The notes: a model not told the origin generated them from the letters alone. A DNA stretch of 64,000 bases from Flavobacterium johnsoniae (GCF_030388325.1 NZ_CP103794.1:4960001-5024000); one strand, 5' to 3'. Shown: positions 8,324 through 16,512, counted from the stretch's first letter. Numbers and translations are program-made.

Positions 8324-9675
8324 AATGGAAATTTAATAATAAAGGTTGTACCTGATCCTAAATAGCTGTTTACAATTATTTCGCCCGAAAGCAAACTAAC
8401 GAGTTCTTTAACATAACTCAAACCAATTCCGTAGCCTTTTACATCGTGCAGGTCGCCAGATGTAATTCTATAAAATTTGTCAAAAATTAAAGGCAGATTT
8501 TCTTCACTTATTCCACTGCCGTTATCCTCAACTTCGAGCTGCCAGTATTTTGACCAACTCAAAATTTTTACACTAATTTCAGGAGAATCAGGACTATATT
8601 TTAAAGCATTATCTATAAGATTGGTCAATATCCCATCAATCATATCTTTATCCGTTCGAATGATTTCATTTTCTAATTCAGTACTAATTGTAATCTGATT
8701 ATGATCATCTACTAGAAATTTTTCTACTATGGCACTTACTAATCCCGCAATATTTACATGAGTTAAATTTACATATTTTACACCTAATTCGTATCTCGTT
8801 ATGTCCAAAAGACGATCAATATTATAATCCAGTTTATTTAAAACATCTGCATTAATTTTTAAATAACGTTTTGTTTTTTCCGGATTCGCCGCTTCTCCAA
8901 ATTGTAATAATGCCTCATTAGTCGATTTAAGAATAGAGATTGGCGTTCGCAATTCGTGCGTAATATTGCTTATAAAATTATTCTTTTTTAAATCCAGTTG
9001 TTTTTGTCTATAAATTATCAATCCCAAATACCAAAGACTTCCTCCGGTTAAAATGATCAGAATTATAGATATCGAAATCGGAATTATATTATTTAAAAGA
9101 AGATATTTTTCCGTTTTAAAAAGTCTCGCTTCAATTACCCAGTTTTTTTCACTTGTTCCTAAAGGAACGCTAACCACTTCTTTAGAATCTAAAACCGATT
9201 TTTTTTGTAATGACAATTTATAGTTAATAGAAATTTTTTCTTTGTCGAGTTCTTTTCTAAAATCTTCTCTTACCAGTTTCAAATCAACATTTTGTTTATT
9301 TGATGAAGCTATTAATTTCACCAAAAACAAACGTACACTTGCAAGATTTGCCGTATCTATCTTTAGAGGCTGCATTCCTATTTTAACTGGCCCTGTCGTT
9401 TTTGGAAGATTACTTTTAAAGTTTACATTTTCTTTTTTATCATCAATAACCTCACTTATGATAGATAAATAAGGATCGTCATTAGATAAACTCATAGGAG
9501 TTCTGACCTTTTCTAAAAAGTACAAATCAACACTTCGCTGCAGCGCATTTTTGACTTTCGCCTGAAAATTTGCCTGGCTTTCCTCATAGGTTCTGTAAAC
9601 CCAGAAAAGCTGAAATAATAAAATACTACAGGCCGTAATAGAAGTGATTAGAATTATTTTAAACTGATTTTTCAT
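8320..9675 (-). CDS. rprX: sensor histidine kinase (RprX-like)
   Basis: A 451-residue membrane kinase. Transmembrane helices at about 7-27 and 198-221 enclose a periplasmic sensor domain of about 170 residues. The dimerisation and phosphoacceptor motif NITHELRTP puts the phosphorylated His at 240. The ATPase domain (about 340-450) has N-box, DNGSGI, and GYGIGLSYV glycine-rich boxes. It would autophosphorylate and pass phosphate to the regulator encoded just downstream with a 4-base overlap. The signal sensed is unknown. A TATATTTG -7 element lies at 9692-9699, giving a very short leader. Confidence 0.88.
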   Translation of the reverse strand: MKNQFKIILITSITACSILLFQLFWVYRTYEESQANFQAKVKNALQRSVDLYFLEKVRTPMSLSNDDPYLSIISEVIDDKKENVNFKSNLPKTTGPVKIGMQPLKIDTANLASVRLFLVKLIASSNKQNVDLKLVREDFRKELDKEKISINYKLSLQKKSVLDSKEVVSVPLGTSEKNWVIEARLFKTEKYLLLNNIIPISISIILIILTGGSLWYLGLIIYRQKQLDLKKNNFISNITHELRTPISILKSTNEALLQFGEAANPEKTKRYLKINADVLNKLDYNIDRLLDITRYELGVKYVNLTHVNIAGLVSAIVEKFLVDDHNQITISTELENEIIRTDKDMIDGILTNLIDNALKYSPDSPEISVKILSWSKYWQLEVEDNGSGISEENLPLIFDKFYRITSGDLHDVKGYGIGLSYVKELVSLLSGEIIVNSYLGSGTTFIIKFPL

Positions 9676-9691
9676 AACAAATGATTCTATA

Positions 9692-9699
9692 CAAATATA
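9692..9699 (-). promoter_or_regulatory. -7 promoter element of the kinase/regulator operon
   Basis: The minus strand reads TATATTTG, matching the Bacteroidetes TAnnTTTG consensus, 17 bases upstream of the kinase start codon. Confidence 0.55.
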
Positions 9700-9724
9700 T
9701 CTTATTTAAGCAATCTCTCGACTC

Positions 9725-9763
9725 AGTTAACACTAGTTAACATTGGTTAAGAACGCTTTAACC
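9725..9763. promoter_or_regulatory. 10-bp-phased GTTAA repeats between divergent genes
   Basis: GTTAA occurs at 9726, 9736 and 9746, exactly one helical turn apart. The last is followed by an inverted TTAACC (9758-9763). OmpR-family regulators bind phased direct repeats of this kind, so this may be an autoregulatory site of the adjacent two-component pair. It lies upstream of both divergent -7 elements. Confidence 0.6.
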
Positions 9764-9783
9764 TCCACACAAAAGATTAAAAC

Positions 9784-9791
9784 TACTTTTG
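9784..9791 (+). promoter_or_regulatory. -7 promoter element of the thioredoxin-like gene
   Basis: TACTTTTG fits the TAnnTTTG consensus, 27 bases before the ATG at 9819. Confidence 0.65.
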
Positions 9792-9818
9792 ACTTGTACA
9801 ACTGAAACAATAGAAATC

Positions 9819-10514
9819 ATGAATAATAAAAAACTTTTAATATGTGCAGCTTCCTGTTTACTGTATGTAAATATGAAAGGCCAGACTTCAATTGCAGAAA
9901 ATACTTCAAAAAAGTCAATTCAGTTTATTTTGCCAAATGGAAAAGTTCTTAAAAACCTCGACAGCCTTCAAAATGCATGGGGAAAAGATCAAATACTTTT
10001 TAAACATAATGAAGAAGATGACAAAAACGGCGTGATGCATCTTGTAAAGAAAACTTCAGAATTTAAAGATCAGGAATCTAAAAGTAAAAAAGCTTTAGCA
10101 GAAATGCTTAACACTCCTGCTCCTCAATTTGAAATTAAAGATCTTGAAGGTAAAGTTTGGTCTTTAAAAGAACTTCAGGGAAAAACAGTAGTTTTAAATT
10201 TCTGGTTTACCTCTTGTGCTCCCTGCATTAAAGAAATTCCGGAACTAAATAAATTAGTAGATGAATATAAAAATAAAGAGGTTGTTTTTCTTGGAATTAC
10301 TTTCAACACTCCCGAGCATGTAGATGCATTTCTAAAAAAACGAGCTTTCAATTATGTTCAATTACCAAATTCAGATAAAATAATCAGTAAGTATAATATC
10401 TTCTATTTCCCAACTAGTTTCGTAATTGATAAACAAGGGATTATTAAAGGTATTCTTGAAAAAAGTGACAACATATATCAGGATTTAAAAAACATCGTCG
10501 ATAAAGAGAGTTAA
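9819..10514 (+). CDS. exported TlpA-like thiol-disulfide oxidoreductase
   Basis: A periplasmic redoxin of 231 residues. I place the start at the ATG 9819, not the in-frame TTG at 9789, because MNNKKLLICAASCLLYVNMKGQ is preceded by a good -7 element that overlaps the TTG. The signal peptide is followed by a linker region, then an AhpC/TlpA-type thioredoxin fold from about residue 98. It has the active site CAPC (Cys133 and Cys136) and the cis-proline FPTSFVID. It probably reduces or oxidises protein thiols in the envelope. Its promoter is shared and divergent with the two-component pair, so it is a likely target of that regulator. Confidence 0.85.
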   Translation: MNNKKLLICAASCLLYVNMKGQTSIAENTSKKSIQFILPNGKVLKNLDSLQNAWGKDQILFKHNEEDDKNGVMHLVKKTSEFKDQESKSKKALAEMLNTPAPQFEIKDLEGKVWSLKELQGKTVVLNFWFTSCAPCIKEIPELNKLVDEYKNKEVVFLGITFNTPEHVDAFLKKRAFNYVQLPNSDKIISKYNIFYFPTSFVIDKQGIIKGILEKSDNIYQDLKNIVDKES

Positions 10515-10664
10515 AAAAGGAAACTCAAAATTTTAAAATCATTTTCATTCAAAGTAAAAAAGATTTATTTTTAATAATTGTAATTGAAAAACAAAATAGT
10601 AATTATTTTAATTTTAACTTCAGCTGCATTTTATTAAAAGGCCGACATTAATTTTTTACTACTT

Positions 10665-11231
10665 ATGAATGAACTGCGAAAACATATTGAAGAAGTTACG
10701 CCGCTCACGGATGAAGAATTTGATTATATAAAAACATTTTTTACTGAAAAAAAAGTGAAAAGACATCAATATCTTCTTCAGGACGGAGACAAAGTTTCTT
10801 CTGAATATTGGATCATCAAAGGTATTTTTCGGGCTTTTTATATTGATAAAGAAGGAAAAGAACATATTGTACAGTTTGCCTTAGAAAACTGGTGGCTCTC
10901 TGATTATAATGCTTTTTTTAATGAAAAGGAATCTGATATAAATATTGTTTGTATGGAAGATGCAGAAGTTTTATGCCTGACACTTTCTGGAAGAGAAAAA
11001 ATAGCATCAGAACTTCATAAAATGGAACACTTTTTTAGAATGAAACTGACCAAAGGCTATTCGGCACAACAGCGTAGGATAATTTCACTTCTTTCAAACA
11101 ATCCAAAAAAGAGGTATGAAGAATTTGCCAGTCTTTATCCGAACATTATGCAAAAAATACCTAAAAAATATATAGCCGAATATCTGGGAGTAAGCCGGGA
11201 AACTCTAAGCAGATTGTATTCTAACCATTAA
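10665..11231 (+). CDS. Crp/Fnr-family transcription regulator 1
   Basis: A 188-residue regulator with an N-terminal cyclic-nucleotide-binding-type beta barrel (about 20-115) and a C-terminal Crp-type helix-turn-helix ending YIAEYLGVSRETLSRLYS. No Cys cluster for an Fe-S centre is visible, so it is not a classical Fnr oxygen sensor. It is about 40 residues shorter than E. coli Crp, as usual for this Bacteroidetes subgroup. A near-perfect Crp-type palindrome (TGTGATTCAAATCACA) lies 300 bases downstream of its stop, in front of the next operon, making this gene or its paralogue at 15498 a candidate controller of that operon. Confidence 0.85.
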   Translation: MNELRKHIEEVTPLTDEEFDYIKTFFTEKKVKRHQYLLQDGDKVSSEYWIIKGIFRAFYIDKEGKEHIVQFALENWWLSDYNAFFNEKESDINIVCMEDAEVLCLTLSGREKIASELHKMEHFFRMKLTKGYSAQQRRIISLLSNNPKKRYEEFASLYPNIMQKIPKKYIAEYLGVSRETLSRLYSNH

Positions 11232-11388
11232 AACTTTTTTTTAAAGTTTAATATCAGCACTTCTTTCTCAATAAAACCAATGTTATTTGCTTAAAAACAA
11301 TAAACATTTAATTATCAATACTTTATACTTAAAAATTCTTAGTATATTTATTGATCTGTACACACCCTTTACTTAATTAAGATTTTTT

Positions 11389-11407
11389 TTCTTAACCCAA
11401 GTCAATG
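11389..11407 (+). promoter_or_regulatory. 19-bp box shared by two redox operons (copy 1)
   Basis: TTCTTAACCCAAGTCAATG differs at one base from the sequence at 16162-16180. In both places it begins exactly 40 bases before a TACnTTTG -7 element. It is probably an activator site. Confidence 0.65.
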
Positions 11408-11428
11408 ATTCCAAAAGAATCTCAGACC

Positions 11429-11436
11429 TACTTTTG
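11429..11436 (+). promoter_or_regulatory. -7 promoter element, redox operon 1
   Basis: TACTTTTG, matching TAnnTTTG, 40 bases downstream from the start of the shared 19-bp box. Confidence 0.6.
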
Positions 11437-11448
11437 CCTCATAAAATC

Positions 11449-11486
11449 ATCAGAATTAACAGCTAAGTCTCAATTCTGATTTTAAC
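11449..11486 (+). terminator. 9-bp hairpin followed by T-rich bases in the leader
   Basis: ATCAGAATT and AATTCTGAT flank a 14-base loop and are followed by TTTT. Just downstream of the -7 element, it could be an attenuator or a protein-binding inverted repeat. Confidence 0.4.
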
Positions 11487-11531
11487 CCCAAAATCTTTAA
11501 CTCCTTTACATCTAAAGGCTTGTTTTAAAAA

Positions 11532-11547
11532 TGTGATTCAAATCACA
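11532..11547 (+). promoter_or_regulatory. Crp-type palindrome upstream of redox operon 1
   Basis: TGTGATTCAAATCACA has perfect 7-bp inverted arms around CA and matches the classical TGTGA-N6-TCACA recognition pattern of Crp proteins. It lies 124 bases before the ATG at 11671, downstream of a Crp/Fnr gene. Confidence 0.65.
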
Positions 11548-11670
11548 CTTTTAAAGTGAGTTGACGCAACCTGTAGTTTTTACAGTTGGCGGAACTTTGT
11601 CATGGAAGTAAAGCTAATTATAGATCACAAATTTTGTTTAAAGAATTTAACCAATTAAAAAATAAAAATT

Positions 11671-12441
11671 ATGAAAACAACAGCTTATAAATCAATTTCA
11701 AAAAAAGTACTGGCATTTGCAGCTTGCACTTTTTCTCTTATGACCGGAAATACAAATGCTCAAAATTCCTATAGAATAAAAACCGGAGTTTTAACAGAAG
11801 TAACTTCTAAATTAACTCAATATGAAGTTAATGAACAAAATACAACAGAAGTTCGTAAAGCATTAACAGATTATGTAACGGCATCGCTTTCGTCAAAAGA
11901 CAACATTATGGCCGAAGCTTTTTATGAGCAGGACAAAACAAATGTTTTATGGCTGATTGAAAGATGGAACGGAAAACAACAATTGGAAAATTTCAGCAAA
12001 AAAGCTCCAGCGAAAGCATTACAATCTTTAACTGAAAAATTAAAAATTTCTCCTAAAATCTATTATGTAAAAGATTTAGAGCCTTTAACTAAAGAACAAT
12101 GGCGAAAAACTTCTAAAAAAGAAGACAACCAACTGGTAATAATGCTTTTTGTTGACGGAAAAAAAGGAACTGAACAAAATTTTAAAGACACGTATCATAT
12201 TGCGATGCCGCAATTTCGCAGCGAGCCGGGCGTAGTAACCTATCAGCTTTCTGAAATTGAAGGAGATGAGACAGAATTTGTAACCTATGAAAAATTCAGA
12301 AGTAACGATGCTTTTCAGTATCACCTCAACTTTCCTCCTATTAAACCGGTAATTGAATATCTGGAAACAAGTATTAAAAAACCGCCTTTTCAAAACGGAA
12401 TTCATAACCTAATTGAATTTGCACCGCTTACAAGAGAATAA
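11671..12441 (+). CDS. exported protein with tandem ABM-like domains
   Basis: A 256-residue protein with a signal peptide (about 1-31, ending NAQ) followed by two ferredoxin-like alpha/beta repeats resembling antibiotic-biosynthesis-monooxygenase (ABM) dimer domains. The first (about 40-130) contains MAEAFYEQDKTNVLWLIERW. The second (about 145-250) contains the parallel GVVTYQLSEIEGDETEFVTYEKF. ABM proteins act as cofactor-free quinol oxygenases or as small accessory domains. A periplasmic two-domain version is unusual. It heads an operon with a DJ-1/PfpI protein, an old yellow enzyme and an aldo/keto reductase (gaps 46, 97 and 18 bases). A role in handling quinones or other electrophiles is inferred from the neighbours. 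Confidence 0.78.
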   Translation: MKTTAYKSISKKVLAFAACTFSLMTGNTNAQNSYRIKTGVLTEVTSKLTQYEVNEQNTTEVRKALTDYVTASLSSKDNIMAEAFYEQDKTNVLWLIERWNGKQQLENFSKKAPAKALQSLTEKLKISPKIYYVKDLEPLTKEQWRKTSKKEDNQLVIMLFVDGKKGTEQNFKDTYHIAMPQFRSEPGVVTYQLSEIEGDETEFVTYEKFRSNDAFQYHLNFPPIKPVIEYLETSIKKPPFQNGIHNLIEFAPLTRE

Positions 12442-12487
12442 AACACAAATATAATTTCAAATAATAAATAATTAAAAATTAAAAGTC

Positions 12488-13282
12488 ATGAAAAATTTAA
12501 AACAAATTATCGTAGCAAGTGCTTTAAGCGCAGTTCCAGCTTTGAATGCAGAAGCACAATCTTTAGATCACAAATTAGATGTGATGAATAAATTAGCAAC
12601 ACCTTCACATGTTTCTGTGATGCCTGTTTCACAATTATTGAATGCACCCGGAAACGAAGCTTTGAGAGATTTCTTTTTTAATCCTGTAAAAGACAAAACG
12701 GTTTTAAAAGGCAAAAAAATCGCAGTGCTTGCCGCAGATGGTTTTGAAGAAATAGAATTAACAGGACCAGTTTGGTACTTTAGAGAATTAGGAGCTCAGG
12801 TTGATATTGTGGCTCCAAAATACAATCCTGCTCCGGCAAGATATGGTTTAAGCGCTCCCGAAATGGCACAAACGCATATTATGGCTATTCAATATTTACA
12901 GCCTGTTGGATGGATCAAATTTGACAGAACGGCCGATCAGATTAAAGTGAGTGATTACGATGCAGTATTTATTCCCGGTGGAGCATGGAATCCTGATAAC
13001 CTTCGTTATGATAAAGATGTTATCAAATTCATTCAGGATTTTAATAAATCAGGAAAACTAATTGCGGCTATTTGTCACGCTCCCGTTGTATTAGCTTCTG
13101 CTGATATTTTAAAAGGAAGAAAACTTACCGGATACTGGAATATTCAAATTGATCTTAAAAACGCAGGCGGAATCGTATCTGATCAGCCAGTAGTAGTAGA
13201 TTCTAACATTATTACAAGCAGACACCCAATTGATGTTGCTGATTTTTCTAAAGCAGTTGAAAGCTGGTTAGCAAAAAAATAA
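12488..13282 (+). CDS. exported DJ-1/PfpI-family protein
   Basis: A 264-residue protein with a signal peptide (about 1-24, ending AEAQ), a short linker and a DJ-1/PfpI domain at about 75-262. The nucleophile elbow AICHAP places the reactive Cys at 196 with His197 beside it, and the conserved acidic residue lies in DGFEEIEL (Glu87/88). The family includes glyoxalases, chaperones and peptidases; most members are cytoplasmic, so export is notable. It is the second gene of the operon, 46 bases after the ABM protein. A role in detoxifying reactive carbonyls is possible but is inference. Confidence 0.82.
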   Translation: MKNLKQIIVASALSAVPALNAEAQSLDHKLDVMNKLATPSHVSVMPVSQLLNAPGNEALRDFFFNPVKDKTVLKGKKIAVLAADGFEEIELTGPVWYFRELGAQVDIVAPKYNPAPARYGLSAPEMAQTHIMAIQYLQPVGWIKFDRTADQIKVSDYDAVFIPGGAWNPDNLRYDKDVIKFIQDFNKSGKLIAAICHAPVVLASADILKGRKLTGYWNIQIDLKNAGGIVSDQPVVVDSNIITSRHPIDVADFSKAVESWLAKK

Positions 13283-13304
13283 TTCATCCCATTACAATTA
13301 AAAA

Positions 13305-13338
13305 AATAACGGAAGATGAAAAATGATCTTCCGTTATT
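13305..13338. terminator. strong intercistronic hairpin between DJ-1 and OYE genes
   Basis: AATAACGGAAGAT and ATCTTCCGTTATT form a perfect 13-bp stem with an 8-base loop. On the plus strand it is followed by A and not T, so it more likely stabilises or processes the mRNA than ends it. Confidence 0.6.
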
Positions 13339-13379
13339 AAAACAAAAAATATAAAATTGAATTTTAGACACTAAAAACA

Positions 13380-14480
13380 ATGAAAAAAAATATTTTTGAA
13401 CCAGTTACTCTTGGTTCATTACAATTAAAAAACCGCATTTCGATGGCGCCTATGACAAGAGCAAGAAATGCAGACGGAATTCCGAATAATGACAATGCAA
13501 TTTATTATTCGCAACGTGCCGGAGCGGGGCTGATCATTACAGAAGGAACAGCAATTTCTGATACTGCAAAAGGAGTTCTTTATATTCCGGGTTTATATAC
13601 TGCTGAACAAGTTGAAGGCTGGAAAAAAGTTACTAAAGCGGTACACGAAAAAGGAAGTACTATTTTCACGCAGTTGTGGCATGTAGGTAGAGTTTCTCAT
13701 ACTTCAAATCAGCCAAACGGAATTGCTCCTGTTGGCCCATCAGATATTCAGGCTGCTACTTCTTTTGCGTGGGGTTATGATGAAAACGGAAAAGAAGGTC
13801 CAGTGATTTCTTCTAAACCAAGAGCACTTTCTACAAATGAAGTTAAAGACGTCGTTAATGATTTCGCGAAAGCTGCCAAAAATGCTATGAAAGCGGGATT
13901 TGACGGAGTTGAAATTCATGGTGCCAATGGATATTTGATTGAACAATTTTTAAATCCGTTTGTAAACAATCGTAAAGACGAATATGGCGGAACTATCGAA
14001 AACCGATCTAGATTTTTATTAGAAATTGTAGATGCTGTTATTGAAGTTCTTGGTAATGAAAAAACAGCAATCAGACTTACACCTTACGGTGGTTTAGGAG
14101 ATTTACCTCATTATGATGAAATCGAATCTACTTATCAATACTTGGCGAAAGAATTAACTAAAAGAAATCTGGCTTATGTTCACTTAATGGATCAGCAGTC
14201 TAAAGGAAGTCACGCTTTGCCCGACGGTTTTTTGGAACGCTTTAGAAGTTGGTACGATGGTACGATAATCCTTGCCGGAAGTATGACGCGTGAAAAATCT
14301 GAAAAACTAATTAATGCTGGAACTATTGATGTGGCAGGTTTTGGTGAGCCTTTTATTTCAAATCCTGATTTGGTAGAACGTTTAGAAAACAATTGGGAAT
14401 TGACTCCACCAGACCGAAATCTATACTACGGATTAGGAAATCAAGGTTATACAGACTGGGAGACTTACAAGAAAAATTAA
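13380..14480 (+). CDS. nemA: old yellow enzyme family alkene reductase
   Basis: A 366-residue FMN-dependent TIM-barrel enzyme that reduces activated C=C bonds with NADPH. It starts FEPVTLGSLQLKNRISMAPMTRARN. The FMN and substrate region includes TQLWHVGR and the diagnostic HGANGYLIEQF, where His180 and Asn183 bind the substrate carbonyl and Tyr185 is the proton donor. Length matches NemA and OYE proteins. No signal peptide is present, so it acts in the cytoplasm. The aldo/keto reductase gene follows after 18 bases. Together they would reduce alpha,beta-unsaturated carbonyls and aldehydes, and such operons are typically induced by electrophiles. Confidence 0.9.
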   Translation: MKKNIFEPVTLGSLQLKNRISMAPMTRARNADGIPNNDNAIYYSQRAGAGLIITEGTAISDTAKGVLYIPGLYTAEQVEGWKKVTKAVHEKGSTIFTQLWHVGRVSHTSNQPNGIAPVGPSDIQAATSFAWGYDENGKEGPVISSKPRALSTNEVKDVVNDFAKAAKNAMKAGFDGVEIHGANGYLIEQFLNPFVNNRKDEYGGTIENRSRFLLEIVDAVIEVLGNEKTAIRLTPYGGLGDLPHYDEIESTYQYLAKELTKRNLAYVHLMDQQSKGSHALPDGFLERFRSWYDGTIILAGSMTREKSEKLINAGTIDVAGFGEPFISNPDLVERLENNWELTPPDRNLYYGLGNQGYTDWETYKKN

Positions 14481-14498
14481 TTTAAAAAACATAAAAAA

Positions 14499-15485
14499 AT
14501 GGAACATAGAAAATTAGGGGATTCTGATCTCCAATTATCTGCCATCACCTACGGAAGTTTTGCTATTGGCGGTACAATGTGGGGAGGAACAGAAAAAAGC
14601 GAAGCCAAAGAAGCTATTTTGGCTTCTATAAATCATGGGGTTACAAGTATTGACACTGCGCCTTTTTACGGATTAGGTTTAAGCGAAGAATTAATTGGCG
14701 AAACTATTAAAAACATTGATCGTTCTAAAGTGCAATTGTTGACCAAATTTGGAATGGTTTGGGATGGAAGTAACAACGGAAAAGGAGATTTTATGTGGAA
14801 TCAGGAACATGGTGGCAAAAGTTATCCGCTTTATAAATATGCTTCGAAAACCAATGTTATAAAAGAAACTGAAGAAAGTCTTAAACGATTAAAAACCGAT
14901 TATATCGATTTGCTTCAATTACATTGGCCAGATTCTACAACACCAATTGATGAAACTATGGAAGCACTTCAATTATTAATCGATCAGGGAAAAATTCGTG
15001 CTGCGGGTGTTAGTAATTACACTAAAAATCAAATGCTGGAAGCGCAAAAAACGATTCAAATTTCATCCAATCAAATGCCTTACAGTATGCTGAACCGCGG
15101 AATTGAAAAAGACATTGTACCTTTAGCGCTTGAAAAAAACATTGGAATAATTGCTTACAGTCCTTTGGAAAGAGGTTTACTAAGCGGCAAATATTTTAAA
15201 GGTGAAAAATTAAAATCAGACGATCACCGTCAGGATTATTTTGGTCAGTTCAATCCTGAAAAAGTAGAAGGTTTCCTTAAAAAAATTGAACCTTTAGCAG
15301 CAGAAAAAAAAGCAAGTCTGGCACAATTAGTTTTAAAATGGACAACGCTTCAACCTGCAATAACAGTTGTATTGGCTGGAGCTCGAAATAAAGAACAAGC
15401 CATTAGCAACGCAAAAGCGATAGACGTAAATCTAACAGAAAAAGATGTTCAATACATCAATAGCGAACTTGCACAACTTTCATAA
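14499..15485 (+). CDS. aldo/keto reductase
   Basis: A 328-residue NADPH-dependent oxidoreductase with a TIM barrel. The catalytic tetrad is visible: Asp52 and Tyr57 (SIDTAPFYG), Lys83 (LLTKFGM) and His142 (LLQLHWPD). The C-terminal NADP-binding segment includes VVLAGARNKEQAISN. It belongs to the subgroup with general stress protein 69 and YajO. It is the last gene of redox operon 1, and its stop lies 12 bases from the convergent Crp/Fnr gene. The physiological substrate is unknown. Confidence 0.9.
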   Translation: MEHRKLGDSDLQLSAITYGSFAIGGTMWGGTEKSEAKEAILASINHGVTSIDTAPFYGLGLSEELIGETIKNIDRSKVQLLTKFGMVWDGSNNGKGDFMWNQEHGGKSYPLYKYASKTNVIKETEESLKRLKTDYIDLLQLHWPDSTTPIDETMEALQLLIDQGKIRAAGVSNYTKNQMLEAQKTIQISSNQMPYSMLNRGIEKDIVPLALEKNIGIIAYSPLERGLLSGKYFKGEKLKSDDHRQDYFGQFNPEKVEGFLKKIEPLAAEKKASLAQLVLKWTTLQPAITVVLAGARNKEQAISNAKAIDVNLTEKDVQYINSELAQLS

Positions 15486-15497
15486 TTCTTCTCCATT

Positions 15498-16073
15498 TTA
15501 CTTGCCAATCATTCTTTTGCGAAGTCTGCTCAGGGATTCTGGTTTAATGCCAATGTAAGATGAAAGCTGATTCTGTGATACCAGCTGAAAAAGATAAGGT
15601 TCTTTTTTTAATATGGTTTTATACCGTTCTTCGGGAGTTTGAAAATGAAGCATTTCTTCTCTTTCGATAATAATAAGGTAAGCAGATTCGGCTATTAATC
15701 TTCCAAATTTTGACCAATTGGGAGAACTGTCATACAGGCTTTCTACTTTTTCATATTCTAAAGCAATTACTTTTGAATCTTCCATCGCCCTGCAATAATA
15801 CTGAGCTGTTCTCTGTGTAATAAAACTCGCAAAATCAACCAGAAAATCATCAGGTTTAGCAAACCTGCAGTTGATTTCGTTTCCTTTATAATCCACATAA
15901 AACATTCTAAAAAAACCGCTTTCTATAAAATAGATATGTCGGCAGATTTCTCCTTGCTGTAACAAGTCTGTATCTTTTGAAACTTCCCTTCTTTCTATAA
16001 TCGGAAGCATCAAATTATACTCTTCATCAGACATAGGGACAAATGATGTTATGACATTTTTAATAGCATCCAT
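15498..16073 (-). CDS. Crp/Fnr-family transcription regulator 2
   Basis: A 191-residue regulator with a cyclic-nucleotide-binding-type barrel (about 15-115; ESGFFRMFYVDYKGNEIN) and a shorter C-terminal helix-turn-helix ending LSSYIGIKPESLSRLRKRM. It is convergent with redox operon 1 and divergent from redox operon 2, with 217 bases shared with the latter. Like the paralogue at 10665 it lacks the Fnr Cys cluster. In other bacteria such genes often regulate the adjacent divergent oxidoreductase genes, so it is the simplest candidate to act on the 19-bp box in front of 16291. Confidence 0.85.
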   Translation of the reverse strand: MDAIKNVITSFVPMSDEEYNLMLPIIERREVSKDTDLLQQGEICRHIYFIESGFFRMFYVDYKGNEINCRFAKPDDFLVDFASFITQRTAQYYCRAMEDSKVIALEYEKVESLYDSSPNWSKFGRLIAESAYLIIIEREEMLHFQTPEERYKTILKKEPYLFQLVSQNQLSSYIGIKPESLSRLRKRMIGK

Positions 16074-16161
16074 AGCAGTACGTTAAGAGAAATAACTTGT
16101 TTAAAATTAGATTTTATTCTGCTAAGTACAAAATTCTTTCTCTTTAAAAATCAAAGATTCG

Positions 16162-16180
16162 TTCTTAACCAAAGTCAATG
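16162..16180 (+). promoter_or_regulatory. 19-bp box shared by two redox operons (copy 2)
   Basis: TTCTTAACCAAAGTCAATG is one base different from 11389-11407, with the same 40-base distance to the start of the -7 element. Confidence 0.65.
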
Positions 16181-16201
16181 GCGTTACTGATTTTCCGTCT
16201 C

Positions 16202-16209
16202 TACCTTTG
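16202..16209 (+). promoter_or_regulatory. -7 promoter element, redox operon 2
   Basis: TACCTTTG matches TAnnTTTG. The start codon of the first gene lies 82 bases further on. Confidence 0.6.
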
Positions 16210-16290
16210 TCATGTAAATAATCTGAAAATCAAATAATTAAACTTTTATTTTAAAATAATCTTATTACTAACAATTAAAAAAACGTAATC

Positions 16291-16512
16291 ATGAAAACCA
16301 GATTCAACATCGACACTAAGACAAATAAAAATCTAAAATTAGGATTCAAAATTCATTTTCTTGTCTTTTTATTAGCAACCCCAATAATCTTTATTACTTG
16401 GTATTTAACAGACACTACTTATCCATGGCCACTTTGGTCTACTCCTGCGTGGGCAGTTGGAGTTTTTTTTCACTATTTGGGTGTATATGTATTCAAAAAA
16501 AGTAAAATCTAA
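16291..16512 (+). CDS. 2TM-domain small membrane protein
   Basis: A 73-residue protein with two hydrophobic helices (about 21-40 and 52-68) linked by a Trp- and Pro-rich loop (WPLWSTPAW), ending in a basic tail. This matches the 2TM domain common in Flavobacteria, often found beside transporters or regulators. The function is unknown. It is the first gene of redox operon 2, 12 bases before the cupin gene. Confidence 0.75.
   Translation: MKTRFNIDTKTNKNLKLGFKIHFLVFLLATPIIFITWYLTDTTYPWPLWSTPAWAVGVFFHYLGVYVFKKSKI

Larger units (their letters stand above)
11232..11670 (+). other. 439-base regulatory region before the exported ABM protein
   Basis: No gene is present. In order it holds the 19-bp box shared with 16162, a -7 element, an inverted repeat (ATCAGAATT 11449-11457 with AATTCTGAT 11472-11480, followed by TTTT) and a Crp-type palindrome. 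The -7 element is more than 230 bases before the start codon, so the leader is long or a second promoter lies nearer the gene. A weak GAACTTTG at 11592 is one candidate. Confidence 0.6.
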
